From positions 1 through 57,964 of the forward strand of contig CBRG010000099.1 in the NCBI GenBank assembly GCA_000470535.1: a stretch of DNA of 57,964 nucleotides, in the 5' to 3' direction. The translations under genes and the position numbers were made by a program. The notes under the pieces were generated by a model, which was not told where the DNA came from, made no database searches, and was given only the letters and a program-made list of their open reading frames with translations. Source of the stretch: Streptomyces sp. AW19M42. GTDB taxonomy: Bacteria > Actinomycetota > Actinomycetes > Streptomycetales > Streptomycetaceae. How positions within the stretch are numbered: position 1 is the first letter of the stretch; every line of letters begins with the position of its first letter. Below, one piece after another: positions 25,408-33,802 of the stretch.

Positions 25408-26316
25408 CTAGCGGCTCTCCGACCGAACAACAAACCCCAGATCTGCCTCCGGGCGATCGTGCTGCACGGCTGCTTCGATTCGCATGGCGGTCCGCTTGAG
25501 TTCAGTGAGGAACCACGCCCGAGCCGTGGTCCGGAGCGCTCGTTCCTGGGGCAGTCGTCGGTTGAACTCCGCTCTGAACTCTTTGAACTTCGTTTCATTG
25601 TCGGTGAGAGCGAGACTCCGCCAGTATGGGGATGCAAAGAGGGAGATGGCCTCGACGATTTCCGGGTAGACGGCGACATAGCGGCGTGGGTCGAAGGGGC
25701 GAACCTCCCGGGTGACCGGCGATAACTGGCGGAGCCGTTCCGCTCGGTCACTGAGTCGGTATCCGCGCTGGAACAGGCTGTGCCAGAAGTCCGAGCCGTA
25801 CTGGTAGCACGAATCCATCACAAGGTGTCCGTGCCGACGCAACAGCCGGTAGTGACGACGTTGTGCTTCAACGATCTCGGGAAACTCGGTGAGATCAAGC
25901 TGGCGGACGGGGTCGTCGACAGCACGTCCGATCCAGAGGCGGTGTGGGATGCAGACCTGGTCGTGGCAGGACGTCCAGGTCCAGACACTGTGGTGTGTGC
26001 TGCCGGTCCGCCGCGCGACGCAATGGCGGCAGGCATAGCCACCGCGCTGCCGCGGGCGCCCCGGGTCGCCCTTGCTCTTGCCGAGGTGAGGAATCGCTTT
26101 TAGGAGGCTGGCGCGGGGCTGACCGCTGACGATGCTCAGTCGGCTCACGTAGTCCCGCTGAGACAGCAGCCAGTGACTTGGCGATGTCAATCGCTGGAGG
26201 GGAATCTTGTTCGTCTGACTCAGACGCCACAGATACGAATCCTCGGTCTCACGGGGGAAGGGCTTGACCGGCAGGGGAAGCGGACGGACGAGCCAGAAGC
26301 CGGTAGGTCCGCTCAC
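25408..26316 (-). CDS. tniQ: TniQ-family transposition protein
   Basis: The 302-residue protein begins with the TniQ pattern PRETEDSYLWRLSQTNKIPL (21-40). It has a zinc-binding set Cys96/Cys99 (CRHC) and Cys117-His118/Cys122 with VCIPHRLWIG, as in TniQ/TnsD N-terminal domains. In Tn7-like systems TniQ links target recognition to the TniB/TnsC ATPase. Its start overlaps the tniB stop by four bases, indicating translational coupling. It is the only targeting protein in the element and is of short TniQ size, not TnsD size. Confidence 0.88.
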   Translation of the reverse strand: MSGPTGFWLVRPLPLPVKPFPRETEDSYLWRLSQTNKIPLQRLTSPSHWLLSQRDYVSRLSIVSGQPRASLLKAIPHLGKSKGDPGRPRQRGGYACRHCVARRTGSTHHSVWTWTSCHDQVCIPHRLWIGRAVDDPVRQLDLTEFPEIVEAQRRHYRLLRRHGHLVMDSCYQYGSDFWHSLFQRGYRLSDRAERLRQLSPVTREVRPFDPRRYVAVYPEIVEAISLFASPYWRSLALTDNETKFKEFRAEFNRRLPQERALRTTARAWFLTELKRTAMRIEAAVQHDRPEADLGFVVRSESR

Positions 26317-27362
26317 TGCACCGCCCCTCGCGGCGAGGCAAGTTGGGAGGCGGACTCACTGTTGTGGTCGATACGTGTGCTCTTGAGTGTGGCGCGGGTG
26401 ATGCGCTCGCTGGTGTCGAGGATCGCGGAGATGGATGCCGCGCGGATCAGGTGGGACAGGCTGCCGATGACGCCGCCGGTCCGCTGATGCAGGTAGTCCG
26501 AGAGCTTTACCAGCGTGCCTCGCTCGTGCCGATGCAGACGGAGGGTTGTCTCCAAGGAGGCGACCAGCGACCGCCATTCAGGGCCCAACGGGAATGGCCC
26601 GGTGCGGACAAGCACGCACCGGCCACCAAGCTGCTTGCCGCGGACACCGGTGAAGACACCGGACTGCTCGACGTCGATCCCGGCATAGACAAACGTGGCA
26701 GGCAGGTGCTCAGTGAAGTACTTCAGATGGTCGGAGAGATCTTCTCCTGCGAGCGTGGCGTGGTTCATGAGATGGATCTCATCGACCAGCACAAGGTCCG
26801 TACGGGCTTCGATCATCACCTGGCAGACGGCGCTGGTGATGTCGATCGTGTTGTGCCGGGGCCCGATGGCCGGCAGGCCCAGGAACCGCGCGAACTCCAT
26901 AGCGAGCTTGCGCGGAGATCCTTTGGGCGGTGCGGTCAGGTAGACGACCGGGATCCGACTACTCCCCGGATAGCGCTGCCGCACCCGCAGCTCGTGGAGG
27001 CGGCCAAGCTGCTTGAGCGCGGTCGTCTTCCCCGTAGTCTGCTTCCCGGAGACGATCATCCCACGTCGAGCCCCGTGCTCGCGCTGGTTGAGCAGTGTCA
27101 ATAGCCGCCCCTGGTGGGCGATCTCCTTCACTGCCGAGGTCCGCACCACCTGTAGCTCGGAGTGATAACGGATCCGGGCCTCGTCGTAGACTTCACGCCC
27201 CATGGCGCTCAAGGAGTGCCACTGCGGCTCGGGCAGCAGATCGAAAGCGGCCAGGTCCTCCTCGACGAACCGGCGCCAGCCTTCCAGACGCGTCGTCGGG
27301 TCAGGCCGGTCCTCTCCGAGGTCCGCAATGTCTTCCTCACCCGGTTCCGTCGTGGTCACCAC
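26313..27362 (-). CDS. tniB: TniB/TnsC-type AAA+ ATPase of the transposon
   Basis: The 349-residue protein has Walker A GKQTTGKT (106-113) and Walker B LVLVDEIH (190-197), with the sensor/arginine region GPFPLGPEWR later. It is the transposition regulator that would assemble on target DNA, recruit the transposase and mediate target immunity. The N-terminal part (WRRFVEEDLAAF, YHSELQVVRTSAVKE) matches TniB-type leaders. Its GTG start overlaps the transposase stop by seven bases. Confidence 0.92.
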   Translation of the reverse strand: MVTTTEPGEEDIADLGEDRPDPTTRLEGWRRFVEEDLAAFDLLPEPQWHSLSAMGREVYDEARIRYHSELQVVRTSAVKEIAHQGRLLTLLNQREHGARRGMIVSGKQTTGKTTALKQLGRLHELRVRQRYPGSSRIPVVYLTAPPKGSPRKLAMEFARFLGLPAIGPRHNTIDITSAVCQVMIEARTDLVLVDEIHLMNHATLAGEDLSDHLKYFTEHLPATFVYAGIDVEQSGVFTGVRGKQLGGRCVLVRTGPFPLGPEWRSLVASLETTLRLHRHERGTLVKLSDYLHQRTGGVIGSLSHLIRAASISAILDTSERITRATLKSTRIDHNSESASQLASPRGAVQ

Positions 27363-29449
27363 CGCCTCTCGGCCTCCTTGCGTGCGTCGAAGATCTCCAG
27401 CGGGACGACCTTGGCGAGCTCCTCTTCGCCGTCCTCCGTGGGAGCGGGCAGAGCAGGCGACTCGGGCTCGTCAGCGGGGCGGGGCCAGGTCGGTGGGGAA
27501 GTCGTGAGGGTGCGGGCAGCGACCTTGCGGTCCCGGCGGCCTCGGCGGGAGGAGACGGCAGATGGTTTCACGGGTGCCTGCTCCGGCCCGTCGGCGGCGC
27601 GGTCCAGCAACGCGACGGCGGTCTGGGCGATCTCCTCCTCTGTCACGGCATCCGTGCCCCGCTGGGCCAGGATGCGGCGAGCGTGGTCCCAGGCCAGCTC
27701 GCCCATGGGCATCGGGGCGGTGCGAAGGTGACGCCAGATCGCGGTGATCCAACCTCCCTGACGGTGGTTGCGTACCCAGACGCGGGAGATGTCGTAGGGG
27801 TCGTAGTGCACGTCCCAGCCCCGGCCATCGTCTCCCGCACCGGAGCGCTGACGGCGGAAGGGGTTCAACTCCGCGCTGTCGTAGGTGCGGTGGTTGATGC
27901 GGACGCCGTAGGAGTTGATCGTCCGACGGTGCCGGGGCAGCAGCTCGATGTACTCCTCCGAGCTCAGCGCAACCGGGACGTGCCCGGCGGCCGCGACCAG
28001 GGCGGCGTACTTCTCGTTGGGGCTCAGCGCTTTGCCCGGCATCAGCGGGTCCCTCAGGCCATCGTGCGGCCGGTTCTGCCAGATGACGATCCATTGCTGG
28101 AGAAGTTCCTGAAGCTGATGGATCGACCAGACAGCCTCCGCCGCCGGATCAACACCACGGTGTTCAGTGCTGCGTCCCTTGTGACCGGAGAGGTACTGGG
28201 TGAACATCGTGGCCACCGAACCCAGAGTCTTCTCGATATGCGGTTTGTCGGTCGGGGTATCCGGGTGGGCGGGCTGGAAGGAGATGCCGAGCACCTGGCA
28301 GGCCGAGCGGAACGTGTCGGAGATGTATGCCTTGCCCCGGTCGCAGACGATCGTCTCCGGCGTGATCACCGGGACGGCCGCGGCGTTGGCCAGCCGTTCG
28401 TCGAGCGCGATGAGCGAGGCGTGCGGGAGGACCGAGCGGGACATCCGCAGCGCGTCCGCCCAGCCCGGCCGCATCGGCTCCGGGGTCATCGCCCGCGCCA
28501 GCAGCAGAGCGGCATCCACCGCCTTCGTCGAGGGCCGCAGCACCGCCGCGGCCAGCGTGCGGGTCGCGATGTCCACGATGCCGGTCAGCTCGACGGTGTC
28601 CACCGTGCCGTCGTCATGGACGACCAGCACGTCCAGGGGAGTTGAGTCGATCTCCATCACCTCGCCCGGCCGGGCTGCGGTGAGCTGGCCGAACATGCCG
28701 TCCGGCTGCTTGGCCAGCGAGCGGCGAGTGCGGGCCGAGCCCAGGGTGTGCCGCCCTGAGGAGAGTGCGGACAGCAGCCGGTAGAACGTCGTCCGGGACG
28801 GCAGTGCCACCACTCCCGGACCGTGTTCGGCCTCCAGCGCACGTTCCATCCGGCGCCGCAGGACCTGAGCGGACACCGTGGAGCGACTGGTCTGGTCCTC
28901 CACGACCTTCCGCAGGGCATCGACGACCCTCCGGTCGACGCGGCCGGTACCGTCCGAGACGGACCGCAGCCGCGGGTCGACCAGGCCCAGCGCGCCCTCG
29001 CGCTCGAAACGCCCCCGCATCCGCTGGATCAGCTTCAAGGACGCGGGGTGCCCACCCGCCTCAAGCTCTTCCGCCTTGGTCAGCTCCCGCTGCCGCAGCG
29101 AGCGGACCGCCGGATCGTATGCGGCCCGCACCGGCCCGTGCGGGTCCTCCATAGGACGGCCGGTGAGCATCTCCACCAAGTGCCGCTGCCACCACTCCGC
29201 CCGTTCAACGGCCTTGCGAGGAAACCCCTCCAGCACTCCGGCCGCTGGCACCACCGCCCGCACCGAGGACGGCGTGACCACCTCGAAGCCGGCAGACGAC
29301 AACAGGTGGGCCAGGAACACCACGCTCGGAGACTGGCCCTCATCGACGATCCGGACCGCGGTCCCCTCCAAAGCCGCCACCGTGTGCAGACGGCCGTCAA
29401 AACGGACCAGGTCACCCGCTCGCAGAAGCCGCGGACGCGACGGCACCAC
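27356..29449 (-). CDS. tniA: TniA/TnsB-type DDE transposase
   Basis: The enzyme joins transposon 3' ends to target DNA. With the GTG at 29449 it has 697 residues. N-terminal DNA-binding domains are followed by an RNase-H-fold integrase core with Asp268 (MEIDSTPLDVLV), Asp370 (IVCDRGKAYIS) and Glu406 (TDKPHIEKTLG), then a Mu-type C-terminal barrel (INHRTYDSAELNPF). A GGAAGG lies just before the two adjacent GTG codons (29449, 29446). A longer frame to 29611 overlaps tnsA more deeply and lacks homology. The gene overlaps the end of tnsA by 38 bases. Confidence 0.92.
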   Translation of the reverse strand: MVPSRPRLLRAGDLVRFDGRLHTVAALEGTAVRIVDEGQSPSVVFLAHLLSSAGFEVVTPSSVRAVVPAAGVLEGFPRKAVERAEWWQRHLVEMLTGRPMEDPHGPVRAAYDPAVRSLRQRELTKAEELEAGGHPASLKLIQRMRGRFEREGALGLVDPRLRSVSDGTGRVDRRVVDALRKVVEDQTSRSTVSAQVLRRRMERALEAEHGPGVVALPSRTTFYRLLSALSSGRHTLGSARTRRSLAKQPDGMFGQLTAARPGEVMEIDSTPLDVLVVHDDGTVDTVELTGIVDIATRTLAAAVLRPSTKAVDAALLLARAMTPEPMRPGWADALRMSRSVLPHASLIALDERLANAAAVPVITPETIVCDRGKAYISDTFRSACQVLGISFQPAHPDTPTDKPHIEKTLGSVATMFTQYLSGHKGRSTEHRGVDPAAEAVWSIHQLQELLQQWIVIWQNRPHDGLRDPLMPGKALSPNEKYAALVAAAGHVPVALSSEEYIELLPRHRRTINSYGVRINHRTYDSAELNPFRRQRSGAGDDGRGWDVHYDPYDISRVWVRNHRQGGWITAIWRHLRTAPMPMGELAWDHARRILAQRGTDAVTEEEIAQTAVALLDRAADGPEQAPVKPSAVSSRRGRRDRKVAARTLTTSPPTWPRPADEPESPALPAPTEDGEEELAKVVPLEIFDARKEAERRW

Positions 29450-30203
29450 CGCCCCCTTCCCGTACCTCTCCGAGCCCGACCCGCGTACCCGCCGACAGCA
29501 GTCCCGCGCGGAGATCCACGGCAAGGACGCGCTGCCAGAGCAAGTGGAAGAGCACCGGAAGCACCGCGATCTGATCGCCCACCCGTCTGGCCCCGGCCAG
29601 CAGCGAAGCACCCTCGCCGAACACCTCCATCAACCGTTCGGCGACCTGCGGGCGGTGCACGCGCGGATGCCGGTAGCCGGCCAGCCACCGCACGTTCTCC
29701 ATCAGCACCGCATCCGGCGCCCCCAGCCGCGCAAAGTCCCACCCCACGAGCCCGCAGGCTGCGGCGGTCGTCGCGAACTTCATCGCGTCCCTCGGCTCGA
29801 TGCGCTCATCCGGGCGCACGTCCACGACCAGCACCGTGCCGTCCGCGCGGCGTACGAAGAAATCCGGCGTGTGCCGCACCCGCTTCCCGTCCGGCCCCGA
29901 CCACGACAGCTGAAAGGGCTGCGAGGCGACCGCCGTCACCCACGGGTCGAAGTCGAGCAGCATCAGATGATCGCGCTCCAGCCACGACTCATAACCCACG
30001 TGCCCGCCGCAGGTCGCTGACCAGTACCAGCCGCACCAGTTGCCCTGACCCCGGAAAGACGGAAACTGGCGCTCAGGCCGTACGCCCTCGAACCGCACCG
30101 ACCACAACCCGCTCAACGACCCTCGATGACGAACGCCCGTCGGGTCGACGTACTCGATCTCGAAGTCCTCGGCCGACTCCGGGCCATCCATGTATGCAGT
30201 CAT
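29412..30203 (-). CDS. tnsA: TnsA-like transposon endonuclease
   Basis: TnsA cuts the 5' ends of the transposon so that it is excised fully. The 263-residue protein shows the restriction-endonuclease-like core. It has Glu72 in GYESWLERDHLMLLDFDPWV, Asp114 in RHTPDFFVRR, and Asp128-Val-Arg130 (LVVDVRP) where E. coli TnsA has Gln-x-Lys. The Arg in place of Lys is seen in the actinobacterial TnsA-like group as I know it. The C-terminal region would contact TniB. It is the first gene of the transposition operon, 62 bases from the innermost clear end repeat. Confidence 0.88.
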   Translation of the reverse strand: MTAYMDGPESAEDFEIEYVDPTGVRHRGSLSGLWSVRFEGVRPERQFPSFRGQGNWCGWYWSATCGGHVGYESWLERDHLMLLDFDPWVTAVASQPFQLSWSGPDGKRVRHTPDFFVRRADGTVLVVDVRPDERIEPRDAMKFATTAAACGLVGWDFARLGAPDAVLMENVRWLAGYRHPRVHRPQVAERLMEVFGEGASLLAGARRVGDQIAVLPVLFHLLWQRVLAVDLRAGLLSAGTRVGLGEVREGGGGAVASAASASG

Positions 30204-30264
30204 CCAGACCCCGTACGTACGCCGCTGACCACCTGTACCGACCGTAGAAACGGCGCGACTGCCC

Positions 30265-30372
30265 TGCCCACAGAAGACTGGAACACCTCAGAACTTGCCT
30301 ACAGATGACCGGGACGGTGGTCCTCTTGCCCACAGAAGAGCGGGACTGCCCACACATCGCTGGGACCGGACA
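30265..30372 (+). repeat. Right-end array of transposase-site repeats and terminal inverted repeat
   Basis: Four 20-bp copies of TGCCCACAGAAGAGCGGGAC-like sequence lie in one orientation at 30265-30284, 30296-30315, 30327-30346 and 30347-30366. The first three start exactly 31 bases apart, and the last two abut. The outermost copy is part of the 27-bp terminal inverted repeat (30346-30372). Such arrays bind the transposase at Tn7-like ends. Confidence 0.9.
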
Positions 30373-30377
30373 ATGGG
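30373..30377 (+). repeat. Right target-site duplication of the transposon
   Basis: ATGGG follows the terminal ACA of the element and is identical to 23962-23966. Confidence 0.93.
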
Positions 30378-30405
30378 CCGCACGCCCGTACGAGTGGTTC
30401 GGAAC

Positions 30406-30433
30406 ACTTTTGCAAGCGGCTGCTTGCAAAAGT
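30406..30433. promoter_or_regulatory. Perfect palindrome upstream of the XRE gene, probable operator
   Basis: ACTTTTGCAAGC and its exact complement flank a central GGCT, giving 12-bp arms. The site lies 26 bases before the XRE start and contains TTGCAA at a plausible -35 position. Autoregulation by the XRE protein is inferred. The transposon ends 33 bases to its left. Confidence 0.75.
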
Positions 30434-30459
30434 TAGCGCCGAGGGTCCACCATCGACGC

Positions 30460-30915
30460 ATGGCATCACTCAACGTCGGCAGTCTCGGCGAGTACCTGCG
30501 TGAACAGCGGCGCACCGCGCAGCTGTCGCTGCGGCAGCTCGCCGATGCCGCCGGGGTGTCCAATCCCTATCTCAGCCAGATCGAGCGCGGGCTGCGCAAG
30601 CCCAGTGCCGAGGTGCTGCAACAGGTCGCCAAGGCGCTGCGGATCTCCGCCGAGACGCTCTACGTACGGGCCGGGATCCTGGACGAGCGGGAGCGGGACG
30701 AGCTGGAGACGCGGGCGGTGATTCTGGCCGATCCGTCGATCAACGAGCGGCAGAAGAGCGTGCTGCTGCAGATCTACGCCTCCTTCCGCAAGGAGAACGG
30801 GTTCGAGGACGGGCCCGGGGGTGAGGAGGGGAGTGCGTCCGGTGCGGATGCGCCCTTCAATGCCGACGGCAGTGCTGCCGATACAGCTTCAAAGCCTTCA
30901 GAACCCTCACACTGA
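30460..30915 (+). CDS. XRE-family regulator of the hbhA-like operon (Rv0474-like)
   Basis: The 151-residue protein has an N-terminal XRE/Cro helix-turn-helix at about 8-62 (LREQRRTAQLSLRQLADAAG, SNPYLSQIERGLRKPSAEVL). A helix follows with RERDELETRAVILADPSINE and QKSVLLQIYASFRKENG, then a disordered tail. Length and order match M. tuberculosis Rv0474, which precedes hbhA (Rv0475). The ATG at 30460 is chosen by the family start MASLNVGSLGEYL. A palindrome just upstream may be its operator. Confidence 0.9.
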   Translation: MASLNVGSLGEYLREQRRTAQLSLRQLADAAGVSNPYLSQIERGLRKPSAEVLQQVAKALRISAETLYVRAGILDERERDELETRAVILADPSINERQKSVLLQIYASFRKENGFEDGPGGEEGSASGADAPFNADGSAADTASKPSEPSH

Positions 30916-30942
30916 GTCTGATGATCCGGGAGGACCACAGTC

Positions 30943-31593
30943 ATGGCCATCACCGATGACCTGCGCAAGACCCTCACCGACCCGACCCCCCTCTACTTCG
31001 CCGCCGGCACGGCCGATCTCGCCGTGCAGCAGGCGCGCAAGGTTCCGGCGCTGATCGAGCAGTTGCGGGCCGAGGCGCCGGAGCGCATCGAGGCCGTGCG
31101 CAACACCGACCCCAAGGTCGTGCAGGAGAAGGTGACCGGGCAGGCCAAGGAGGCGCAGGCCAGCTTCCAGGCCAAGGTCACCGAGGTGATCGGGGCGTTC
31201 GACACCGATCTGAAGAAGCTGGGCGAGAGCGCCCAGGACCTGGCGCTGCGCAGCGTGGGTGTGGCCGCCGAGTACGCGGTGCGGGCCCGCGAGACGTACG
31301 AGAAGGTCGCGGAGCGCGGCGAGCAGACCGTGCGCACGTGGCGCGGTGAGACCGCAGAGGAGATCGTCGAGATCGCCGTCGTCGTCGAGCCGCGCAAGGA
31401 GGCCGAGCCGGAGTCCAAGCCGGCCGCCGCCCCGGCCAAGGACGGGACCAAGGCGGCGCCGAAGCCGGTCGCCAAGCCCGCGCCCGCCGCCGGGCCCGTC
31501 AAGGCGGAGGCCAAGCCCGCGCCCGCGGCCGGCAAGAAGGCGCCTGCCCGCAAGCCCGCCGCGAAGAAGACCCCGCCGCCCACCGCCAAGTAG
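30943..31593 (+). CDS. HbhA-like coiled-coil protein
   Basis: The 216-residue protein has a long helical N-terminal part (1-145, beginning MAITDDLRKTLTDPTPLYFA). Its C-terminus has Lys/Pro/Ala-rich repeats (KPAPAAGPVKAEAKPAPAAG, KKAPARKPAAKK). This is the layout of the mycobacterial heparin-binding hemagglutinin, where the basic tail binds sulfated glycans. In streptomycetes the role is unknown and may concern membranes or lipids. It lies 27 bases after the XRE gene, probably in one operon. Confidence 0.88.
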   Translation: MAITDDLRKTLTDPTPLYFAAGTADLAVQQARKVPALIEQLRAEAPERIEAVRNTDPKVVQEKVTGQAKEAQASFQAKVTEVIGAFDTDLKKLGESAQDLALRSVGVAAEYAVRARETYEKVAERGEQTVRTWRGETAEEIVEIAVVVEPRKEAEPESKPAAAPAKDGTKAAPKPVAKPAPAAGPVKAEAKPAPAAGKKAPARKPAAKKTPPPTAK

Positions 31594-31705
31594 CGCGACG
31601 TCGGCCGCAGTGCCGGGGACGGTCGGGCACGTTTCGGGGTGTCCCGGCCGTTGTCCCGGTACCTTGGCCGCGAGGCGCTCATCCACGTATTAGGCGGTGC
31701 ACATC

Positions 31706-32041
31706 ATGTTGCTCGAAGGCTTCAACTCAATCCTCGGGCTGATCTACACGGCGATGCTGGTCCTGGCCGTCGTCGCCCTGATCATGGCCGCGGTCGTCCG
31801 TGAGGACGCCTACCGGGCCGCCGGAAAGCAGACCAAGCCCTTCTGGCTGATCATTCTCGGCATCACGGTGGTGGTGAACCTCTGGGTGCCCATGCTCTTC
31901 GTGCAGCTCGCCGGACTGGTCGCGACCATCGTGTACTTCGTGGACGTGCGGCCGGCGCTCAAGGCCGTCATGGGCGGCGGTGACCGCCACGGCGGTTCGA
32001 GCAGCGACGGCCCGTACGGGCCCTACAACGGCGGGCGTTGA
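31706..32041 (+). CDS. DUF2516 membrane protein (Rv0476-like)
   Basis: The 111-residue protein has three transmembrane helices (about 6-30, 44-62 and 63-85) and a short Gly/Ser-rich tail. It matches DUF2516; the equivalent gene in M. tuberculosis, Rv0476, also follows hbhA. The ATG at 31706 is preferred to the GTG at 31697 because AGGCGG is correctly spaced for the ATG and too close to the GTG. Its last 19 bases overlap the convergent phosphatase gene. Confidence 0.88.
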   Translation: MLLEGFNSILGLIYTAMLVLAVVALIMAAVVREDAYRAAGKQTKPFWLIILGITVVVNLWVPMLFVQLAGLVATIVYFVDVRPALKAVMGGGDRHGGSSSDGPYGPYNGGR

Positions 32042-33366
32042 GCGCCTGCGGGTGACACCTGTCCGGGGCGGGGGCGCGGAATGCTCCGGCCCCGGTCGCC
32101 GTGGTACGCCTTGCGGCGCTCGGCGTCCTCGTCGCGGTCGAGCAGCAGGACCGCGACGTCGTCGGTCAGTTCGCCGCCGTTCAGCTCGCGGACGTGGGTG
32201 ACCGCGGCGTCCAGCAGGGCCTCACCGGTCAGTCCCTCCGCCAGCTGACGGTTGATCATCGCGACCATTCCGTCCTGCCCGAGGCGCTGGGTGCCGGTGC
32301 CGACGCGGCCCTCGATGAGCCCGTCCGTGTACATCATCAGGCTCCAGGAGCCGCCCAGTTCCACCTGCCGGCGCGGCCACCGGGCGCGCGGCAGCAGACC
32401 GAGTGCCGGGCCGCCGTCCTGGTACGGAAGCAGATGCGCCGCCCGGCCCTGGCGGGCGATCAGCGGTGCGGGGTGGCCCGCCAGGCAGAGACCCGCCCGG
32501 CGGCCGTCGGGGGCGATGTCCACCGTGCAGAGCGTCGCGAAGATCTCCTCGCTCTCCCGTTCGTGCTCCAGGACCTGCTGGAGCGTGGAGAGCAGCTCGT
32601 CGCCGCAGAGACCGGCCAGGGTCAGCGCCCGCCACGCGATGCGCAGCTCCACGCCGAGCGCCGCCTCGTCCGGGCCGTGCCCGCAGACGTCGCCGATCAT
32701 CACGTGGACCGTGCCGTCGGGCGTGCGGACGGTGTCGTAGAAGTCCCCGCCGAGCAGCGCACGGCTGCGGCCGGGGCGGTAGCGGGCGGCGAAGTGCAGA
32801 TCGGAGCCGTCGAGCAGCGGGGTGGGGAGCAGGCCGCGCTCCAGGCGGGCGTTCTCCTGGGCCCGCAGCCGGGACTCGGTGAGCTGGTGCTGCGCGACGT
32901 CGGCGCGCTTGCGCTCGACGGCGTAGCGGATGGCGCGGCTGAGCAGCCTGCCGTCGAGTTCGTCGCGGAAGAGGTAGTCCTGCGCCCCCACCCGGACCGC
33001 CTCGGCGGCCAGCTCCGCGTCGTCCTGGGCGGTGAGCGCGAGTACGGCGTGCCGGGGCGCGATCCGCAGCACGTGTTTGAGGGTGGCCAGGTTGTCCGCC
33101 TCCTCGCCCTGGCCGGTGCGCGCCTCGCTGCCGGCCGGCAGGGCCAGGTCCAGCAGGATGCAGTCCACGTCGTCGGTGAGGAGCCGGCCCGCCTCGGTCA
33201 GGTTGCGGGCGCTGCGGATCCGGACCCGGGTGCCGGCCGTGGCGGGCAGTTCCGGGACGGTGAGGGTGCCCGCCGGGTCGTCCTCGATCACCAGGAGTGT
33301 GAGGTCGGCGCCATTGCTGGTCTCCGCAGCGGGAACGGAACGCTGCTGCGGTACGGGTACGGGCAT
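32023..33366 (-). CDS. Response-regulator/SpoIIE-type PP2C phosphatase
   Basis: The 447-residue protein joins a receiver domain to a SpoIIE/RsbU-like PP2C domain. The receiver (about 20-150) has the acidic pair at 29-30, phospho-acceptor Asp73 in CILLDLALP and DYLFRDELDG. The phosphatase domain (about 195-420) has RYRPGRSRALLGGDFYDTV, VMIGDVCGHGPDEAA and ELTDDVAVLLL. Such proteins dephosphorylate anti-anti-sigma factors and so control alternative sigma factors. No anti-sigma pair lies nearby. The disordered end overlaps DUF2516 tail-to-tail by 19 bases. Confidence 0.9.
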   Translation of the reverse strand: MPVPVPQQRSVPAAETSNGADLTLLVIEDDPAGTLTVPELPATAGTRVRIRSARNLTEAGRLLTDDVDCILLDLALPAGSEARTGQGEEADNLATLKHVLRIAPRHAVLALTAQDDAELAAEAVRVGAQDYLFRDELDGRLLSRAIRYAVERKRADVAQHQLTESRLRAQENARLERGLLPTPLLDGSDLHFAARYRPGRSRALLGGDFYDTVRTPDGTVHVMIGDVCGHGPDEAALGVELRIAWRALTLAGLCGDELLSTLQQVLEHERESEEIFATLCTVDIAPDGRRAGLCLAGHPAPLIARQGRAAHLLPYQDGGPALGLLPRARWPRRQVELGGSWSLMMYTDGLIEGRVGTGTQRLGQDGMVAMINRQLAEGLTGEALLDAAVTHVRELNGGELTDDVAVLLLDRDEDAERRKAYHGDRGRSIPRPRPGQVSPAGAQRPPL

Positions 33367-33802
33367 CGAATCGGGTTTCCTTCCCTCCCCCCGAGGGCGC
33401 GGCGGAGCGACGATCGACGACCCGCCAGACGGGGACGATAGCGGTACGGGATGTGGGAACGGAATGGCGCCCGATGCGTGTCGGCCGTTCCGGGAACGGC
33501 CTTAAGCCGCGGAAGGCCGCAGATCCGGCGGGATACGGCGGGGGCGCGGCGGTTTCCGGCGCATGACAAAGGTCACGTGCCGGGGCGGGCGCCGGGTGGC
33601 GTGGGTCACGGCTGCGGGGCGGGAGGCGGACGGGGGCCCGGCGGCGGCGACGGAATCCGTTCCGTTTCCGTGCTCCGGGGACTCCAGAAGGACCTTAAGA
33701 GTCCCTTGAGGCTCTCTTAAGGTTTGCCGGAGGTCAGGCTTCCCGGAGCCGCCCCAGGTGCCGTCTGCGGCCGGGCCCTGGGGCGGGCGGGTCTGCGGCC
33801 GT
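33367..33802. other. Intergenic region between the phosphatase gene and the NlpC/P60 gene
   Basis: These 436 bases hold no supported gene. They should include the promoter of the REC-SpoIIE gene and the 3' region of the NlpC/P60 gene. The only clear structure is a perfect inverted repeat at 33692-33723. Confidence 0.5.
33692..33723. repeat. AT-rich perfect inverted repeat
   Basis: ACCTTAAGAG (33692-33701) is exactly complementary to 33714-33723, with a 12-base loop that holds CTTGAGG, a third related heptamer. It lies 80 bases beyond the NlpC/P60 stop. It could be that gene's terminator or a regulator site for the REC-SpoIIE gene. The A/T-rich stem is unlike the other terminators in the window. 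Confidence 0.6.

Larger units (their letters stand above)
23967..30372 (-). mobile_element. Complete Tn7-like transposon (tnsA-tniA-tniB-tniQ) with MerR-PP2C cargo
   Basis: The 6406-bp element has sharp ends: terminal inverted repeats at 23967-23993 and 30346-30372, flanked by ATGGG duplications. It encodes a TnsA endonuclease, a DDE transposase, an AAA+ ATPase and a TniQ protein in one overlapping minus-strand operon near the right end. A MerR-PP2C fusion gene and a 54-residue protein lie near the left end. All four transposition genes look intact. With TnsA present the element should move by cut-and-paste. There is no resolvase and no TnsD/E-like second targeting protein. It sits between a terminator and the operator of the XRE-HbhA operon, so no gene is interrupted. 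Confidence 0.95.

Noticed and set aside
30240..30259. Fifth transposase-site copy inward of 30265
   Set aside because: Only about half of the positions match the 20-bp consensus.
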